Under the pieces are notes generated by a model, which was not told the DNA's origin, did not search any database, and was given only the letters and a program-made list of their open reading frames with translations. DNA of 64,000 bases. Source: Morinoia aosen. Lineage: Eukaryota > Arthropoda > Malacostraca > Amphipoda > Talitridae. Location of the stretch: contig CM059560.1 of NCBI GenBank assembly GCA_030386875.1, forward strand, positions 43,256,757 to 43,320,756, read 5' to 3'. Both the position numbers and the translations under genes were made by a program. Below, one piece after another: positions 1 to 11,700 of the stretch (positions within the stretch are counted from its first letter, which is position 1; each line of letters opens with the position of its first letter).

Positions 1-1260
1 GATATTTCCTGTACTCCTTTGTGCGCTGTAGAGATACCTTCTGTACTCCTTTGTGCGCTGTAGAGATACCTTCTGTACTCTTTGTGCGCTGTAGAGATAC
101 CTTCTGTACTCCTTTGTGCGCTGTAGAGATACCTTCTGTACTTCTTTGTACGCTGTAAAGATACCTCGTGTACTCCTTTGTACGTTCGAGAGATATTTCC
201 TGTACTCCTTTGTGCGCTGTAGAGATTCCTTCTGTACTCCTTTGTGCGCTGTAGAGATACCTTCTGTACTCCTTTGTGCGCTGTAGAGATACCTTCTGTA
301 CTCCTTCGTGCGCTGTAGAGATACCTTCTGTACTCCTTTGTGCGCTGTAGAGATACCTTCTGTACTCTTCTGTTCGCTGTAGAGATACCTTCTGTACTCC
401 TTTGTGCGCTGTAGAGATACCTTCTGTACTCCTTTGTACGTTCTAGAGATATTTCCTGTACTCCTTTGTGCGCTGTAGAGATACCTTCTGTACTCCTTTG
501 TGCGCTGTAGAGATATCTTCTGTACTCCTTTGTGCGCTGTAGAGATACCTTCTGTACTCCTTCGTGCGCTGTAGAGATACCTTCTGTACTCCTTTGTGCG
601 CTGTAGAGATACCTTCTGTACTCCTTTGTGCGCTGTAGAGATACCTTCTGTACTCCTTTGTGCGCTGTAGAGATACCTTCTGTACTCCTTTGTACGTTCT
701 AGAGATATTTCCTGTACTCCTTTGTGCGCTGTAGAGATACCTTCTGTACTCCTTTGTGCGCTGTAGAGATATTTCCTGTACTCCTGTGTGCGCTGTAGAG
801 ATACCTTCTGTACTCCTTTGTGCGCTGTAGAGATACCTTCTGTACTCCTTTGTACGCTGTAGAGATACCTCGTGTACTCCTTTGTACGTTCTAGAGATAT
901 TTCCTGTACTCCTTTGTGCGCTGTAGAGATACCTTCTGTACTCCTTTGTGCGCTGTACAGATACCTTCTGTACTCCTTTGTGCGCTGTAGAGATACCTTC
1001 TGTACTCCTTTGTACGCTGTAGAGATACCTTCTGTACTCCTTTGTGCGCTGTAGAGATACCTTCTGTACTCCTTTGTACGCTGTAGAGATACCTCGTGTA
1101 CTCCTTTGTACGTTCTAGAGATATTTCCTGTACTCCTTTGTGCGCTGTAGAGATACCTTCTATACTCCTTTGTGCGCTGTAGAGATACCTTCTGTACTCC
1201 TATGTGCGCTATAGAGATACCTTCTGTACTCCTTTGTACGCTGTAGAGATACCTTCTGTA

Positions 1261-1292
1261 CTCCTTTGTGCGCTGTAGAGATACCTTCTGTA
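1261..1292. repeat. Type A monomer (reference copy of the commonest form)
   Basis: This copy reads CTCCTTTGTGCGCTGTAGAG followed by ATACCTTCTGTA and serves as the working consensus. Runs of two to about eight identical A monomers fill the space between B-C pairs. On the plus strand GTAGAG gives one TAG per monomer, so each plus frame is stopped every 96 bp. On the minus strand A has no stop in any register. It contains one CpG, inside GCGC. Confidence 0.95.
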
Positions 1293-1324
1293 CTCCTTTG
1301 TACGCTGTAGAGATACCTCGTGTA
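1293..1324. repeat. Type B monomer (reference copy)
   Basis: B differs from A at three places: TACGCTG instead of TGCGCTG, and an ACCTCGTG end instead of ACCTTCTG. It therefore has two CpGs and a second GTAC, and lacks GCGC. It usually sits directly 5' of a type C monomer, as here, but is also found before A (for example near 2290-2330). Intermediates with the TACGCTG core and the A-type end are common, so B is a linked set of variants rather than a sealed subfamily. Confidence 0.9.
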
Positions 1325-1356
1325 CTCCTTTGTACGTTCTAGAGATATTTCCTGTA
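1325..1356. repeat. Type C monomer (reference copy)
   Basis: C has the core TACGTTCTAGAG and the end GATATTTCCTG, about six differences from A. It contains a TCTAGA palindrome and is the only common monomer with a minus-strand stop (TAG inside TCTAGA, read in one of three registers). Successive C cores over the first 3 kb start at 181, 437, 693, 885, 1109, 1333, 1461, 1813, 2133, 2421, 2613, 2774 and 2998, so spacing is 4 to 11 monomers with no fixed period there. The first of these (181) has GTTCGAGAG and the one at 2613 has TAAGTTCTAG. Confidence 0.93.
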
Positions 1357-4300
1357 CTCCTTTGTGCGCTGTAGAGATACCTTCTGTACTCCTTTGTGCG
1401 CTGTAGAGATACCTTCTGTACTCCTTTGTACGCTGTAGAGATACCTCGTGTACTCCTTTGTACGTTCTAGAGATATTTCCTGTACTCCTCTGTGCGCTGT
1501 AGAGATACCTTCTGTACTTCTTTGTGCGCTGTAGAGATACCTTCTGTACTCCTTTGAGAGCGGTAGAGATACCTTCTGTACTCCTTTGTGCGCTGTAGAG
1601 ATACCTTCTGTACTCGTTTGTGCGCTGTAGAGATACCTTCTGTACTCCTTTGTACGCTGTAGAGATACCTCGTGTACTCCTTTGTGCGCTGTAGAGATAC
1701 CTTCTGTACTCCTTTGTGCGCTGTAGAGATACCTCCTGTACTCCTTTGTGCGCTGTAGAGATACCATCTGTACTCCTTTGTACGCTGTAGAGATACCTCG
1801 TGTAACCCTTTGTACGTTCTAGAGATATTTCCTGTACTCCTTTGTGCGCTGTAGAGATACCTTCTGTACTCCTTTGTGCGCTGTAGAGATACCTTCTGTA
1901 CTCCTTTGTGCGCTGTAGAGATACCTTCTGTACTCCTTTGAGCGCTGTAGAGATACCTTCTGTACTCTTTTGTACGCTGTAGAGATACCTTCTGTACTCC
2001 TTTGTGCGCTGTAGAGATACCTTCTGTACTCCTTTGTACGCTGTAGAGATACCTTCTGTACTCCTTTGTGCGCTGTAGAGATACCTTCTGTACTCCTTTG
2101 TACGCTGTAGAGATACCTCGTGTACTCCTTTGTACGTTCTAGAGATATTTCCTGTACTCCTTTGTGCGCTGTAGAGATACCTTCTGTACTCCTTTGTGCG
2201 CTGTAGAGATACCTTCTGTACTCCTTTGTGCGCTGTAGAGATACCTTCTGTACTCCTTTGTGCGCTGTAGAGATACCTTCTGTACTCCTTTGTACGCTGT
2301 AGAGATACCTCGTGTACTCCTTTGTGCGCTGTAGAGATACCTTCTGTACTCCTTTGTGCGCTGTAGAGATACCTTCTGTACTCCTTTGTGCGCTGTAGAG
2401 ATACCTTCTGTACTCCTTTGTACGTTCTAGAGATATTTCCTGTACTCCTTTGTGCGCTGTAGAGATACCTTCTGTACTCCTCTGTGCGCTGTAGAGATAC
2501 CTTCTGTACTCCTTTGTGCGCTGTAGAGATACCTTCTGTACTCCTTTGTGCGCTGTAGAGATACCTTCTGTACTCCTTTGTACGCTGTAGAGATACCTCG
2601 TGTACTCCTTTGTAAGTTCTAGAGATATTTCCTGTACTCCTTTGTGCGCTGTAGAGATACCTTCTGTACTCCTTTGTGCGCTGTAGAGATACCTTTCTGT
2701 ACTTCTTTGTGCGCTGTAGAGATACCTTCTGTACTCCTTTGTACGCTGTAGAGATACCTCGTGTACTCCTTTGTACGTTCTAGAGATATTTCCTGTACTC
2801 CTTTGTGCGCTGTAGAGATACCTTCGGTACTCCTTTGTGCGCTGTAGAGATACCTTCTGTACTCCTTTGTGCGCTGTAGAGATACCTTCTGTACTCCTTT
2901 GTACGCTGTAGAGATACCTTCTGTACTCCTTTGTGCGCTGTAGAGATACCTTCTGTACTCCTTTGTACGCTGTAGAGATACCTCGTGTACTCCTTTGTAC
3001 GTTCTAGAGATATTTCCTGTACTTCTTTGTGCGCTGTAGAGATACCTTCTGTACTCCTTTGTGCGCTGTAGAGATACCTTCTGTACTCCTTTGTGCGCTG
3101 TAGAGATACCTTCTGTACTCCTTTGTACGCTGTAGAGATACTTTCTGTACTCCTTTGTGCGCTGTAGAGATACCTTCTGTACTCCTTCGTGCGCTGTAGA
3201 GATACCTTCTGTACTCCTTTGTGCGCTGTAGAGATACCTTCTGTACTCCTTTGTGCGCTGTAGAGATACCTTCTGTACTCCTTTGTGCGCTGTAGAGATA
3301 CCTTCTGTACTCCTTTGTACGTTCTAGAGATATTTCCTGTACTCCTTTGTGCGCTGTAGAGATACCTTCTGTACTCCTTTGTGCGCTGTAGAGATATTTC
3401 CTGTACTCCTGTGTGCGCTGTAGAGATACCTTCTGTACTCCTTTGTGCGCTGTAGAGATACCTTCTGTACTCCTTTGTACGCTGTAGAGATACCTCGTGT
3501 ACTCCTTTGTACGTTCCAGAGATATTTCCTGTACTCCTTTGTGCGCTGTAGAGATACCTTCTGTACTCCTTTGTGCGCTGTACAGATACCTTCTGTACTC
3601 CTTTGTGCGCTGTAGAGATACCTTCTGTACTCCTTTGTACGCTGTAGAGATACCTTCTGTACTCCTTTGTGCGCTGTAGAGATTCCTTCTGTACTCCTTT
3701 GTACGCTGTAGAGATACCTCGTGTACTCCTTTGTACGTTCTAGAGATATTTCCTGTACTCCTTTGTGCGCTGTAGAGATACCTTCTGTACTCCTTTGTGC
3801 GCTGTAGAGATACCTTCTGTACTCCTTTGTGCGCTATAGAGATACCTTCTGTACTCCTTTGTACGCTGTAGAGATACCTTCTGTACTCCTTTGTGCGCTG
3901 TAGATATACCTTCTGTACTCCTTTGTACGCTGTAGAGATACCTCGTGTACTCCTTTGTACGTTCTAGAGATATTTCCTGTACTCCTTTGTGCGCTGTAGA
4001 GATACCTTCTGTACTCCTTTGTGCGCTGTAGAGATACCTTCTGTACTCCTTTGTACGCTGTAGAGATACCTCGTGTACTCCTTTGTACGTTCTAGAGATA
4101 TTTCCTGTACTCCTCTGTGCGCTGTAGAGATACCTTCTGTACTTCTTTGTGCGCTGTAGAGATACCTTCTGTACTCCTTTGAGAGCGGTAGAGATACCTT
4201 CTGTACTCCTTTGTGCGCTGTAGAGATACCTTCTGTACTCCTTTGTGCGCTGTAGAGATACCTTCTGTACTCCTTTGTACGCTGTAGAGATACCTCGTGT

Positions 4301-5856
4301 ACTCCTTTGTGCGCTGTAGAGATACATTCTGTACTCCTTTGTGCGCTGTAGAGATACCTTCTGTACTCCTTTGTGCGCTGTAGAGATACCATCTGTACTC
4401 CTTTGTACGCTGTAGAGATACCTCGTGTAACCCTTTGTACGTTCTAGAGATATTTCCTGTACTCCTTTGTGCGCTGTAGAGATACCTTCTGTACTCCTTT
4501 GTGCGCTGTAGAGATACCTTCTGTACTCCTTTGTGCGCTGTAGAGATACCTTCTGTACTCCTTTGAGCGCTGTAGAGATACCTTCTGTACTCTTTTGTAC
4601 GCTGTTGAGATACCTTCTGTACTCCTTTGTGCGCTGTAGAGATACCTTCTGTACTCCTTTGTACGCTGTAGAGATACCTTCTGTACTCCTTTGTGCGCTC
4701 TAGAGATACCTTCTGTACTCCTTTGTACGCTGTAGAGATACCTCGTGTACTCCTTTGTACGTTCTAGAGATATTTCCTGTACTCCTTTGTGCGCTGTAGA
4801 GATACCTTCTGTACTCCTTTGTGCGCTGTAGAGATACCTTCTGTACTCCTTTGTGCGCTGTAGAGATACCTTCTGTACTCCTTTGTGCGCTGTAGAGATA
4901 CCTTCTGTACTCCTTTGTACGCTGTAGAGATACCTCGTGTACTCCTTTGTGCGCTGTAGAGATACCTTCTGTACTCCTTTGTGCGCTGTAGAGATACCTT
5001 CTGTACTTCTTTGTGCGCTGTAGAGATACCTTCTGTACTCCTTTGTACGTTCTAGAGATATTTCCTGTACTCCTTTGTGCGCTGTAGAGATACCTTCTGT
5101 ACTCCTTTGTGCGGTGTAGAGATACCTTCTGTACTCCTTTGTGCGCTGTAGAGATACCTTCTGTACTCCTTTGTGCGCTGTAGAGATACCTTCTGTACTC
5201 CTTTGTACGCTGTAGAGATACCTCGTGTACTCCTTTGTAAGTTCTAGAGGTATTTCCTGTACTCCTTTGTGCGCTGTAGAGATACCTTCTGTACTCCTTT
5301 GTGCGCTGTAGAGATACCTTCTGTACTTCTTTGTGCGCTGTAGAGATACCTTCTGTACTCCTTTGTACGCTGTAGAGATTCCTCGTGTACTCCTTTGTAC
5401 GTTCTAGAGATATTTCCTGTACTCCTTTGTGCGCTGTAGAGATACCTTCGGTACTCCTTTGTGCGCTGTAGAGATACCTTCTGTACTCCTTTGTGCGCTG
5501 TAGAGATACCTTCTGTACTCCTTTGTACGCTGTAGAGATACCTCGTGTATTCCTTTGTACGTTCTAGAGATATTTCCTGTACTCCTTCGTGCGCTGTAGA
5601 GATACCTTCTGTACTCCTTTGTGCGCTGTAGAGATACCTTCTGTACTCCTTTGTGCGCTATAGAGATACCTTCTGTACTCCTTTGTGCGCTGTAGAGATA
5701 CCTTCTGTACTCGTTTGTGCGCTGTAGAGATACCTTCTGTACTCCTTTGTGCGCTGTAGAGATACCTTCTGTACTCCTTTGTGCGCTGTAGAGATACCTT
5801 CTGTACTCCTTTGTACGCTGTAGAGATACCTCGTGTACTCCTTTGTACGTTCCAGA

Positions 5857-8760
5857 GATATTTCCTGTACTCCTTTGTGCGCTGTAGAGATACCTTCTGT
5901 ACTCCTTTGTGCGCTGTAGAGATACCTTCTGTACTCTTTGTGCGCTGTAGAGATACCTTCTGTACTCCTTTGTGCGCTGTAGAGATACCTTCTGTACTTC
6001 TTTGTACGCTGTAAAGATACCTCGTGTACTCCTTTGTACGTTCTAGAGATATTTCCTGTACTCCTTTGTGCGCTGTAGAGATTCCTTCTGTACTCCTTTG
6101 TGCGCTGTAGAGATACCTTCTGTACTCCTTTGTGCGCTGTAGAGATACCTTCTGTACTCCTTCGTGCGCTGTAGAGATACCTTCTGTACTCCTTTGTGCG
6201 CTGTAGAGATACCTTCTGTACTCTTCTGTTCGCTGTAGAGATACCTTCTGTACTCCTTTGTGCGCTGTAGAGATACCTTCTGTACTCCTTTGTACGTTCT
6301 AGAGATATTTCCTGTACTCCTTTGTGCGCTGTAGAGATACCTTCTGTACTCCTTTGTGCGCTGTAGAGATATCTTCTGTACTCCTTTGTGCGCTGTAGAG
6401 ATACCTTCTGTACTCCTTCGTGCGCTGTAGAGATACCTTCTGTACTCCTTTGTGCGCTGTAGAGATACCTTCTGTACTCCTTTGTGCGCTGTAGAGATAC
6501 CTTCTGTACTCCTTTGTGCGCTGTAGAGATACCTTCTGTACTCCTTTGTACGTTCTAGAGATATTTCCTGTACTCCTTTGTGCGCTGTAGAGATACCTTC
6601 TGTACTCCTTTGTGCGCTGTAGAGATATTTCCTGTACTCCTGTGTGCGCTGTAGAGATACCTTCTGTACTCCTTTGTGCGCTGTAGAGATACCTTCTGTA
6701 CTCCTTTGTACGCTGTAGAGATACCTCGTGTACTCCTTTGTACGTTCTAGAGATATTTCCTGTACTCCTTTGTGCGCTGTAGAGATACCTTCTGTACTCC
6801 TTTGTGCGCTGTACAGATACCTTCTGTACTCCTTTGTGCGCTGTAGAGATACCTTCTGTACTCCTTTGTACGCTGTAGAGATACCTTCTGTACTCCTTTG
6901 TGCGCTGTAGAGATACCTTCTGTACTCCTTTGTACGCTGTAGAGATACCTCGTGTACTCCTTTGTACGTTCTAGAGATATTTCCTGTACTCCTTTGTGCG
7001 CTGTAGAGATACCTTCTGTACTCCTTTGTGCGCTGTAGAGATACCTTCTGTACTCCTATGTGCGCTATAGAGATACCTTCTGTACTCCTTTGTACGCTGT
7101 AGAGATACCTTCTGTACTCCTTTGTGCGCTGTAGAGATACCTTCTGTACTCCTTTGTACGCTGTAGAGATACCTCGTGTACTCCTTTGTACGTTCTAGAG
7201 ATATTTCCTGTACTCCTTTGTGCGCTGTAGAGATACCTTCTGTACTCCTTTGTGCGCTGTAGAGATACCTTCTGTACTCCTTTGTACGCTGTAGAGATAC
7301 CTCGTGTACTCCTTTGTACGTTCTAGAGATATTTCCTGTACTCCTCTGTGCGCTGTAGAGATACCTTCTGTACTTCTTTGTGCGCTGTAGAGATACCTTC
7401 TGTACTCCTTTGAGAGCGGTAGAGATACCTTCTGTACTCCTTTGTGCGCTGTAGAGATACCTTCTGTACTCGTTTGTGCGCTGTAGAGATACCTTCTGTA
7501 CTCCTTTGTACGCTGTAGAGATACCTCGTGTACTCCTTTGTGCGCTGTAGAGATACCTTCTGTACTCCTTTGTGCGCTGTAGAGATACCTCCTGTACTCC
7601 TTTGTGCGCTGTAGAGATACCATCTGTACTCCTTTGTACGCTGTAGAGATACCTCGTGTAACCCTTTGTACGTTCTAGAGATATTTCCTGTACTCCTTTG
7701 TGCGCTGTAGAGATACCTTCTGTACTCCTTTGTGCGCTGTAGAGATACCTTCTGTACTCCTTTGTGCGCTGTAGAGATACCTTCTGTACTCCTTTGAGCG
7801 CTGTAGAGATACCTTCTGTACTCTTTTGTACGCTGTAGAGATACCTTCTGTACTCCTTTGTGCGCTGTAGAGATACCTTCTGTACTCCTTTGTACGCTGT
7901 AGAGATACCTTCTGTACTCCTTTGTGCGCTGTAGAGATACCTTCTGTACTCCTTTGTACGCTGTAGAGATACCTCGTGTACTCCTTTGTACGTTCTAGAG
8001 ATATTTCCTGTACTCCTTTGTGCGCTGTAGAGATACCTTCTGTACTCCTTTGTGCGCTGTAGAGATACCTTCTGTACTCCTTTGTGCGCTGTAGAGATAC
8101 CTTCTGTACTCCTTTGTGCGCTGTAGAGATACCTTCTGTACTCCTTTGTACGCTGTAGAGATACCTCGTGTACTCCTTTGTGCGCTGTAGAGATACCTTC
8201 TGTACTCCTTTGTGCGCTGTAGAGATACCTTCTGTACTCCTTTGTGCGCTGTAGAGATACCTTCTGTACTCCTTTGTACGTTCTAGAGATATTTCCTGTA
8301 CTCCTTTGTGCGCTGTAGAGATACCTTCTGTACTCCTCTGTGCGCTGTAGAGATACCTTCTGTACTCCTTTGTGCGCTGTAGAGATACCTTCTGTACTCC
8401 TTTGTGCGCTGTAGAGATACCTTCTGTACTCCTTTGTACGCTGTAGAGATACCTCGTGTACTCCTTTGTAAGTTCTAGAGATATTTCCTGTACTCCTTTG
8501 TGCGCTGTAGAGATACCTTCTGTACTCCTTTGTGCGCTGTAGAGATACCTTCTGTACTTCTTTGTGCGCTGTAGAGATACCTTCTGTACTCCTTTGTACG
8601 CTGTAGAGATTCCTCGTGTACTCCTTTGTACGTTCTAGAGATATTTCCTGTACTCCTTTGTGCGCTGTAGAGATACCTTCGGTACTCCTTTGTGCGCTGT
8701 AGAGATACCTTCTGTACTCCTTTGTGCGCTGTAGAGATACCTTCTGTACTCCTTTGTACG
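5857..8760. repeat. Duplicated block, right copy of 1-2.9 kb
   Basis: This is a direct copy of the first 2.9 kb at a 5,856-bp offset, identified by the shared variants listed for that block. Near 8,545-8,700 it also carries GATTCCTCG (8605-8613), shared with about 5,375, where the left copy has GATACCTCG. The 3' part is therefore closer to the 5.3 kb region than to 2.7 kb, a sign of mosaic history. The 5,681-5,856 interval just upstream is ordinary A monomers with an ACTCGTTTG variant near 5,710. Confidence 0.82.
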
Positions 8761-11700
8761 CTGTAGAGATACCTCGTGTACTCCTTTGTACGTTCTAGAG
8801 ATATTTCCTGTACTCCTTTGTGCGCTGTAGAGATACCTTCTGTACTCCTTTGTGCGCTGTAGAGATACCTTCTGTACTCCTTTGTGCGCTATAGAGATAC
8901 CTTCTGTACTCCTTTGTACGCTGTAGAGATACCTTCTGTACTCCTTTGTGCGCTGTAGAGATACCTTCTGTACTCCTTTGTACGCTGTAGAGATACCTCG
9001 TGTACTCCTTTGTACGTTCTAGAGATATTTCCTGTACTCCTTTGTGCGCTGTAGAGATACCTTCTGTACTCCTTTGTGCGCTGTAGAGATACCTTCTGTA
9101 CTCCTTTGTACGCTGTAGAGATACCTCGTGTACTCCTTTGTACGTTCTAGAGATATTTCCTGTACTCCTTTGTGCGCTGTAGAGATACCTTCTGTACTCC
9201 TTTGTGCGCTGTAGAGATACCTTCTGTACTCCTTTAAGAGCGGTAGAGATACCTTCTGTACTCCTTTGTGCGCTGTAGAGATACCTTCTGTACTCCTTTG
9301 TGCGCTGTAGAGATACCTTCTGTACTCCTTTGTACGCTGTAGAGATACCTCGTGTACTCCTTTGTGCGCTGTAGAGATACCTTCTGTACTCCTTTGTGCG
9401 CTGTAGAGATACCTTCTGTACTCCTTTGTGCGCTGTAGAGATACCATCTGTACTCCTTTGTACGCTGTAGAGATACCTCGTGTAACCCTTTGTACGTTCT
9501 AGAGATATTTCCTGTACTCCTTTGTGCGCTGTAGAGATACCTTCTGTAGTCCTTTGTGCGCTGTAGAGATACCTTCTGTACTCCTTTGTGCGCTGTAGAG
9601 ATACCTTCTGTACTCCTTTGAGCGCTGTAGAGACACCTTCTGTACTCTTTTGTACGCTGTAGAGATACCTTCTGTACTCCTTTGTGCGCTGTAGAGATAC
9701 CTTCTGTACTCCTTTGTACGCTGTAGAGATACCTTCTGTACTCCTTTGTGCGCTGTAGAGATACCTTCTGTACTCCTTTGTACGCTGTAGAGATACCTCG
9801 TGTACTCCTTTGTACGTTCTAGAGATATTTCCTGTACTCCTTTGTGCGCTGTAGAGATACCTTCTGTACTCCTTTGTGCGCTGTAGAGATACCTTCTGTA
9901 CTCCTTTGTGCGCTGTAGAGATACCTTCTGTACTCCTTTGTGCGCTGTAGAGATACCTTCTGTACTCCTTTGTACGCTGTAGAGATACCTCGTGTACTCC
10001 TTTGTGCGCTGTAGAGATACCTTCTGTACTCCTTTGTGCGCTGTAGAGATACCTTCTGTACTCCTTTGTGCGCTGTAGAGATACCTTCTGTACTCCTTTG
10101 TACGTTCTAGAGATATTTCCTGTACTCCTTTGTGCGCTGTAGAGATACCTTCTGTACTCCTTTGTGCGCAGTAGAGATACCTTCTGTACTCCTTTGTGCG
10201 CTGTAGAGATACCTTCTGTACTCCTTTGTGCGCTGTAGAGATACCTTCTGTACTCCTTTGTACGCTGTAGAGATACCTCGTGTACTCCTTTGTAAGTTCT
10301 AGAGATATTTCCTGTACTCCTTTGTGCGCTGTAGAGATACCTTCTGTACTCCTTTGTGCGCTGTAGAGATACCTTTCTGTACTTCTTTGTGCGCTGTAGA
10401 GATACCTTCTGTACTCCTTTGTACGCTGTAGAGATACCTCGTGTACTCCTTTGTACGTTCTAGAGATATTTCCTGTACTCCTTTGTGCGCTGTAGAGATA
10501 CCTTCGGTACTCCTTTGTGCGCTGTAGAGATACCTTCTGTACTCCTTTGTGCGCTGTAGAGATACCTTCTGTACTCCTTTGTACGCTGTAGAGATACCTT
10601 CTGTACTCCTTTGTGCGCTGTAGAGATACCTTCTGTACTCCTTTGTACGCTGTAGAGATACCTCGTGTACTCCTTTGTACGTTCTAGAGATATTTCCTGT
10701 ACTTCTTTGTGCGCTGTAGAGATACCTTCTGTACTCCTTTGTGCGCTGTAGAGATACCTTCTGTACTCCTTTGTGCGCTGTAGAGATACCTTCTGTACTC
10801 CTTTGTACGCTGTAGAGATACTTTCTGTACTCCTTTGTGCGCTGTAGAGATACCTTCTGTACTCCTTCGTGCGCTGTAGAGATACCTTCTGTACTCCTTT
10901 GTGCGCTGTAGAGATACCTTCTGTACTCCTTTGTGCGCTGTAGAGATACCTTCTGTACTCCTTTGTGCGCTGTAGAGATACCTTCTGTACTCCTTTGTAC
11001 GTTCATGAGATATTTCCTGTACTCCTTTGTGCGCTGTAGAGATACCTTCTGTACTCCTTTGTGCGCTGTAGAGATATTTCCTGTACTCCTGTGTGCGCTG
11101 TAGAGATACCTTCTGTACTCCTTTGTGCGCTGTAGAGATACCTTCTGTACTCCTTTGTACGCTGTAGAGATACCTCGTGTACTCCTTTGTACGTTCCAGA
11201 GATATTTCCTGTACTCCTTTGTGCGCTGTAGAGATACCTTCTGTACTCCTTTGTGCGCTGTACAGATACCTTCTGTACTCCTTTGTGCGCTGTAGAGATA
11301 CCTTCTGTACTCCTTTGTACGCTGTAGAGATACCTTCTGTACTCCTTTGTGCGCTGTAGAGATTCCTTCTGTACTCCTTTGTACGCTGTAGAGATACCTC
11401 GTGTACTCCTTTGTACGTTCTAGAGATATTTCCTGTACTCCTTTGTGCGCTGTAGAGATACCTTCTGTACTCCTTTGTGCGCTGTAGAGATACCTTCTGT
11501 ACTCCTTTGTGCGCTATAGAGATACCTTCTGTACTCCTTTGTACGCTGTAGAGATACCTTCTGTACTCCTTTGTGCGCTGTAGAGATACCTTCTGTACTC
11601 CTTTGTACGCTGTAGAGATACCTCGTGTACTCCGTTGTACGTTCTAGAGATATTTCCTGTACTCCTTTGTGCGCTGTAGAGATACCTTCTGTACTCCTTT

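Larger units (their letters stand above)
1..2900. repeat. Duplicated block, left copy (offset 5,856)
   Basis: This stretch recurs at 5857-8760 in the same orientation. Shared private variants are a one-base loss (ACTCTTTGTG, near 80 and 5935), CTCTTCTGTTCG (365 and 6221), GATATCTTC (near 514 and 6370), TATGTGCGCTATAG (1201 and 7057), ACTCGTTTG (near 1612 and 7468) and ACCTCCTG (near 1731 and 7588). The offset is 183 monomers exactly. A few differences exist: GTTCGAGAG at 181, CTATACTCC near 1157, and a one-base gain in ACCTTTCTG at 2691-2700 that is absent from the right copy. Homology ends near 2,900. Confidence 0.85.
1080..5680. repeat. Duplicated block, left copy (offset 7,680)
   Basis: About 4.6 kb recurs at 8.76-13.36 kb, an offset of 240 monomers exactly. 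Shared markers are the one-base gain ACCTTTCTG (2691 and 10371), GTTCCAGAG (near 3513 and 11193), GCTGTTGAG (near 4602 and 12282), TGTATTCC (near 5547 and 13227) and GCGCTATAGAG (near 5655 and 13335). Private differences include TAGATATACC near 3903 here only and CGCTCTAGAG near 4697 here only. This block overlaps the 1-2.9 kb block, so parts of it exist in at least three copies in the first 13 kb. Confidence 0.85.

Noticed and set aside
872..1054. Plus-strand 60-residue frames (also at 3497, 6728, 11177) and the 77-residue frame at 5781
   Set aside because: These exist only where a point variant removes one TAG (for example GTACAG for GTAGAG). They are periodic satellite translations, repeated because the block is duplicated.
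1261..1292. GTA-GAGA-TAC hairpin with a GNRA-like loop in every monomer
   Set aside because: The stem is only three base pairs and the flanking bases do not pair, so it is too weak to support as a structural element. Type C breaks it.
1339..1767. Recurrent 142-residue minus-strand frame (nine copies between 1.3 and 21.3 kb) as a gene family
   Set aside because: Each starts at an ATG made by an ACCATCTG variant and stops at a type C TAG. Sequence between copies varies like the rest of the satellite, and the other two registers are open as well.
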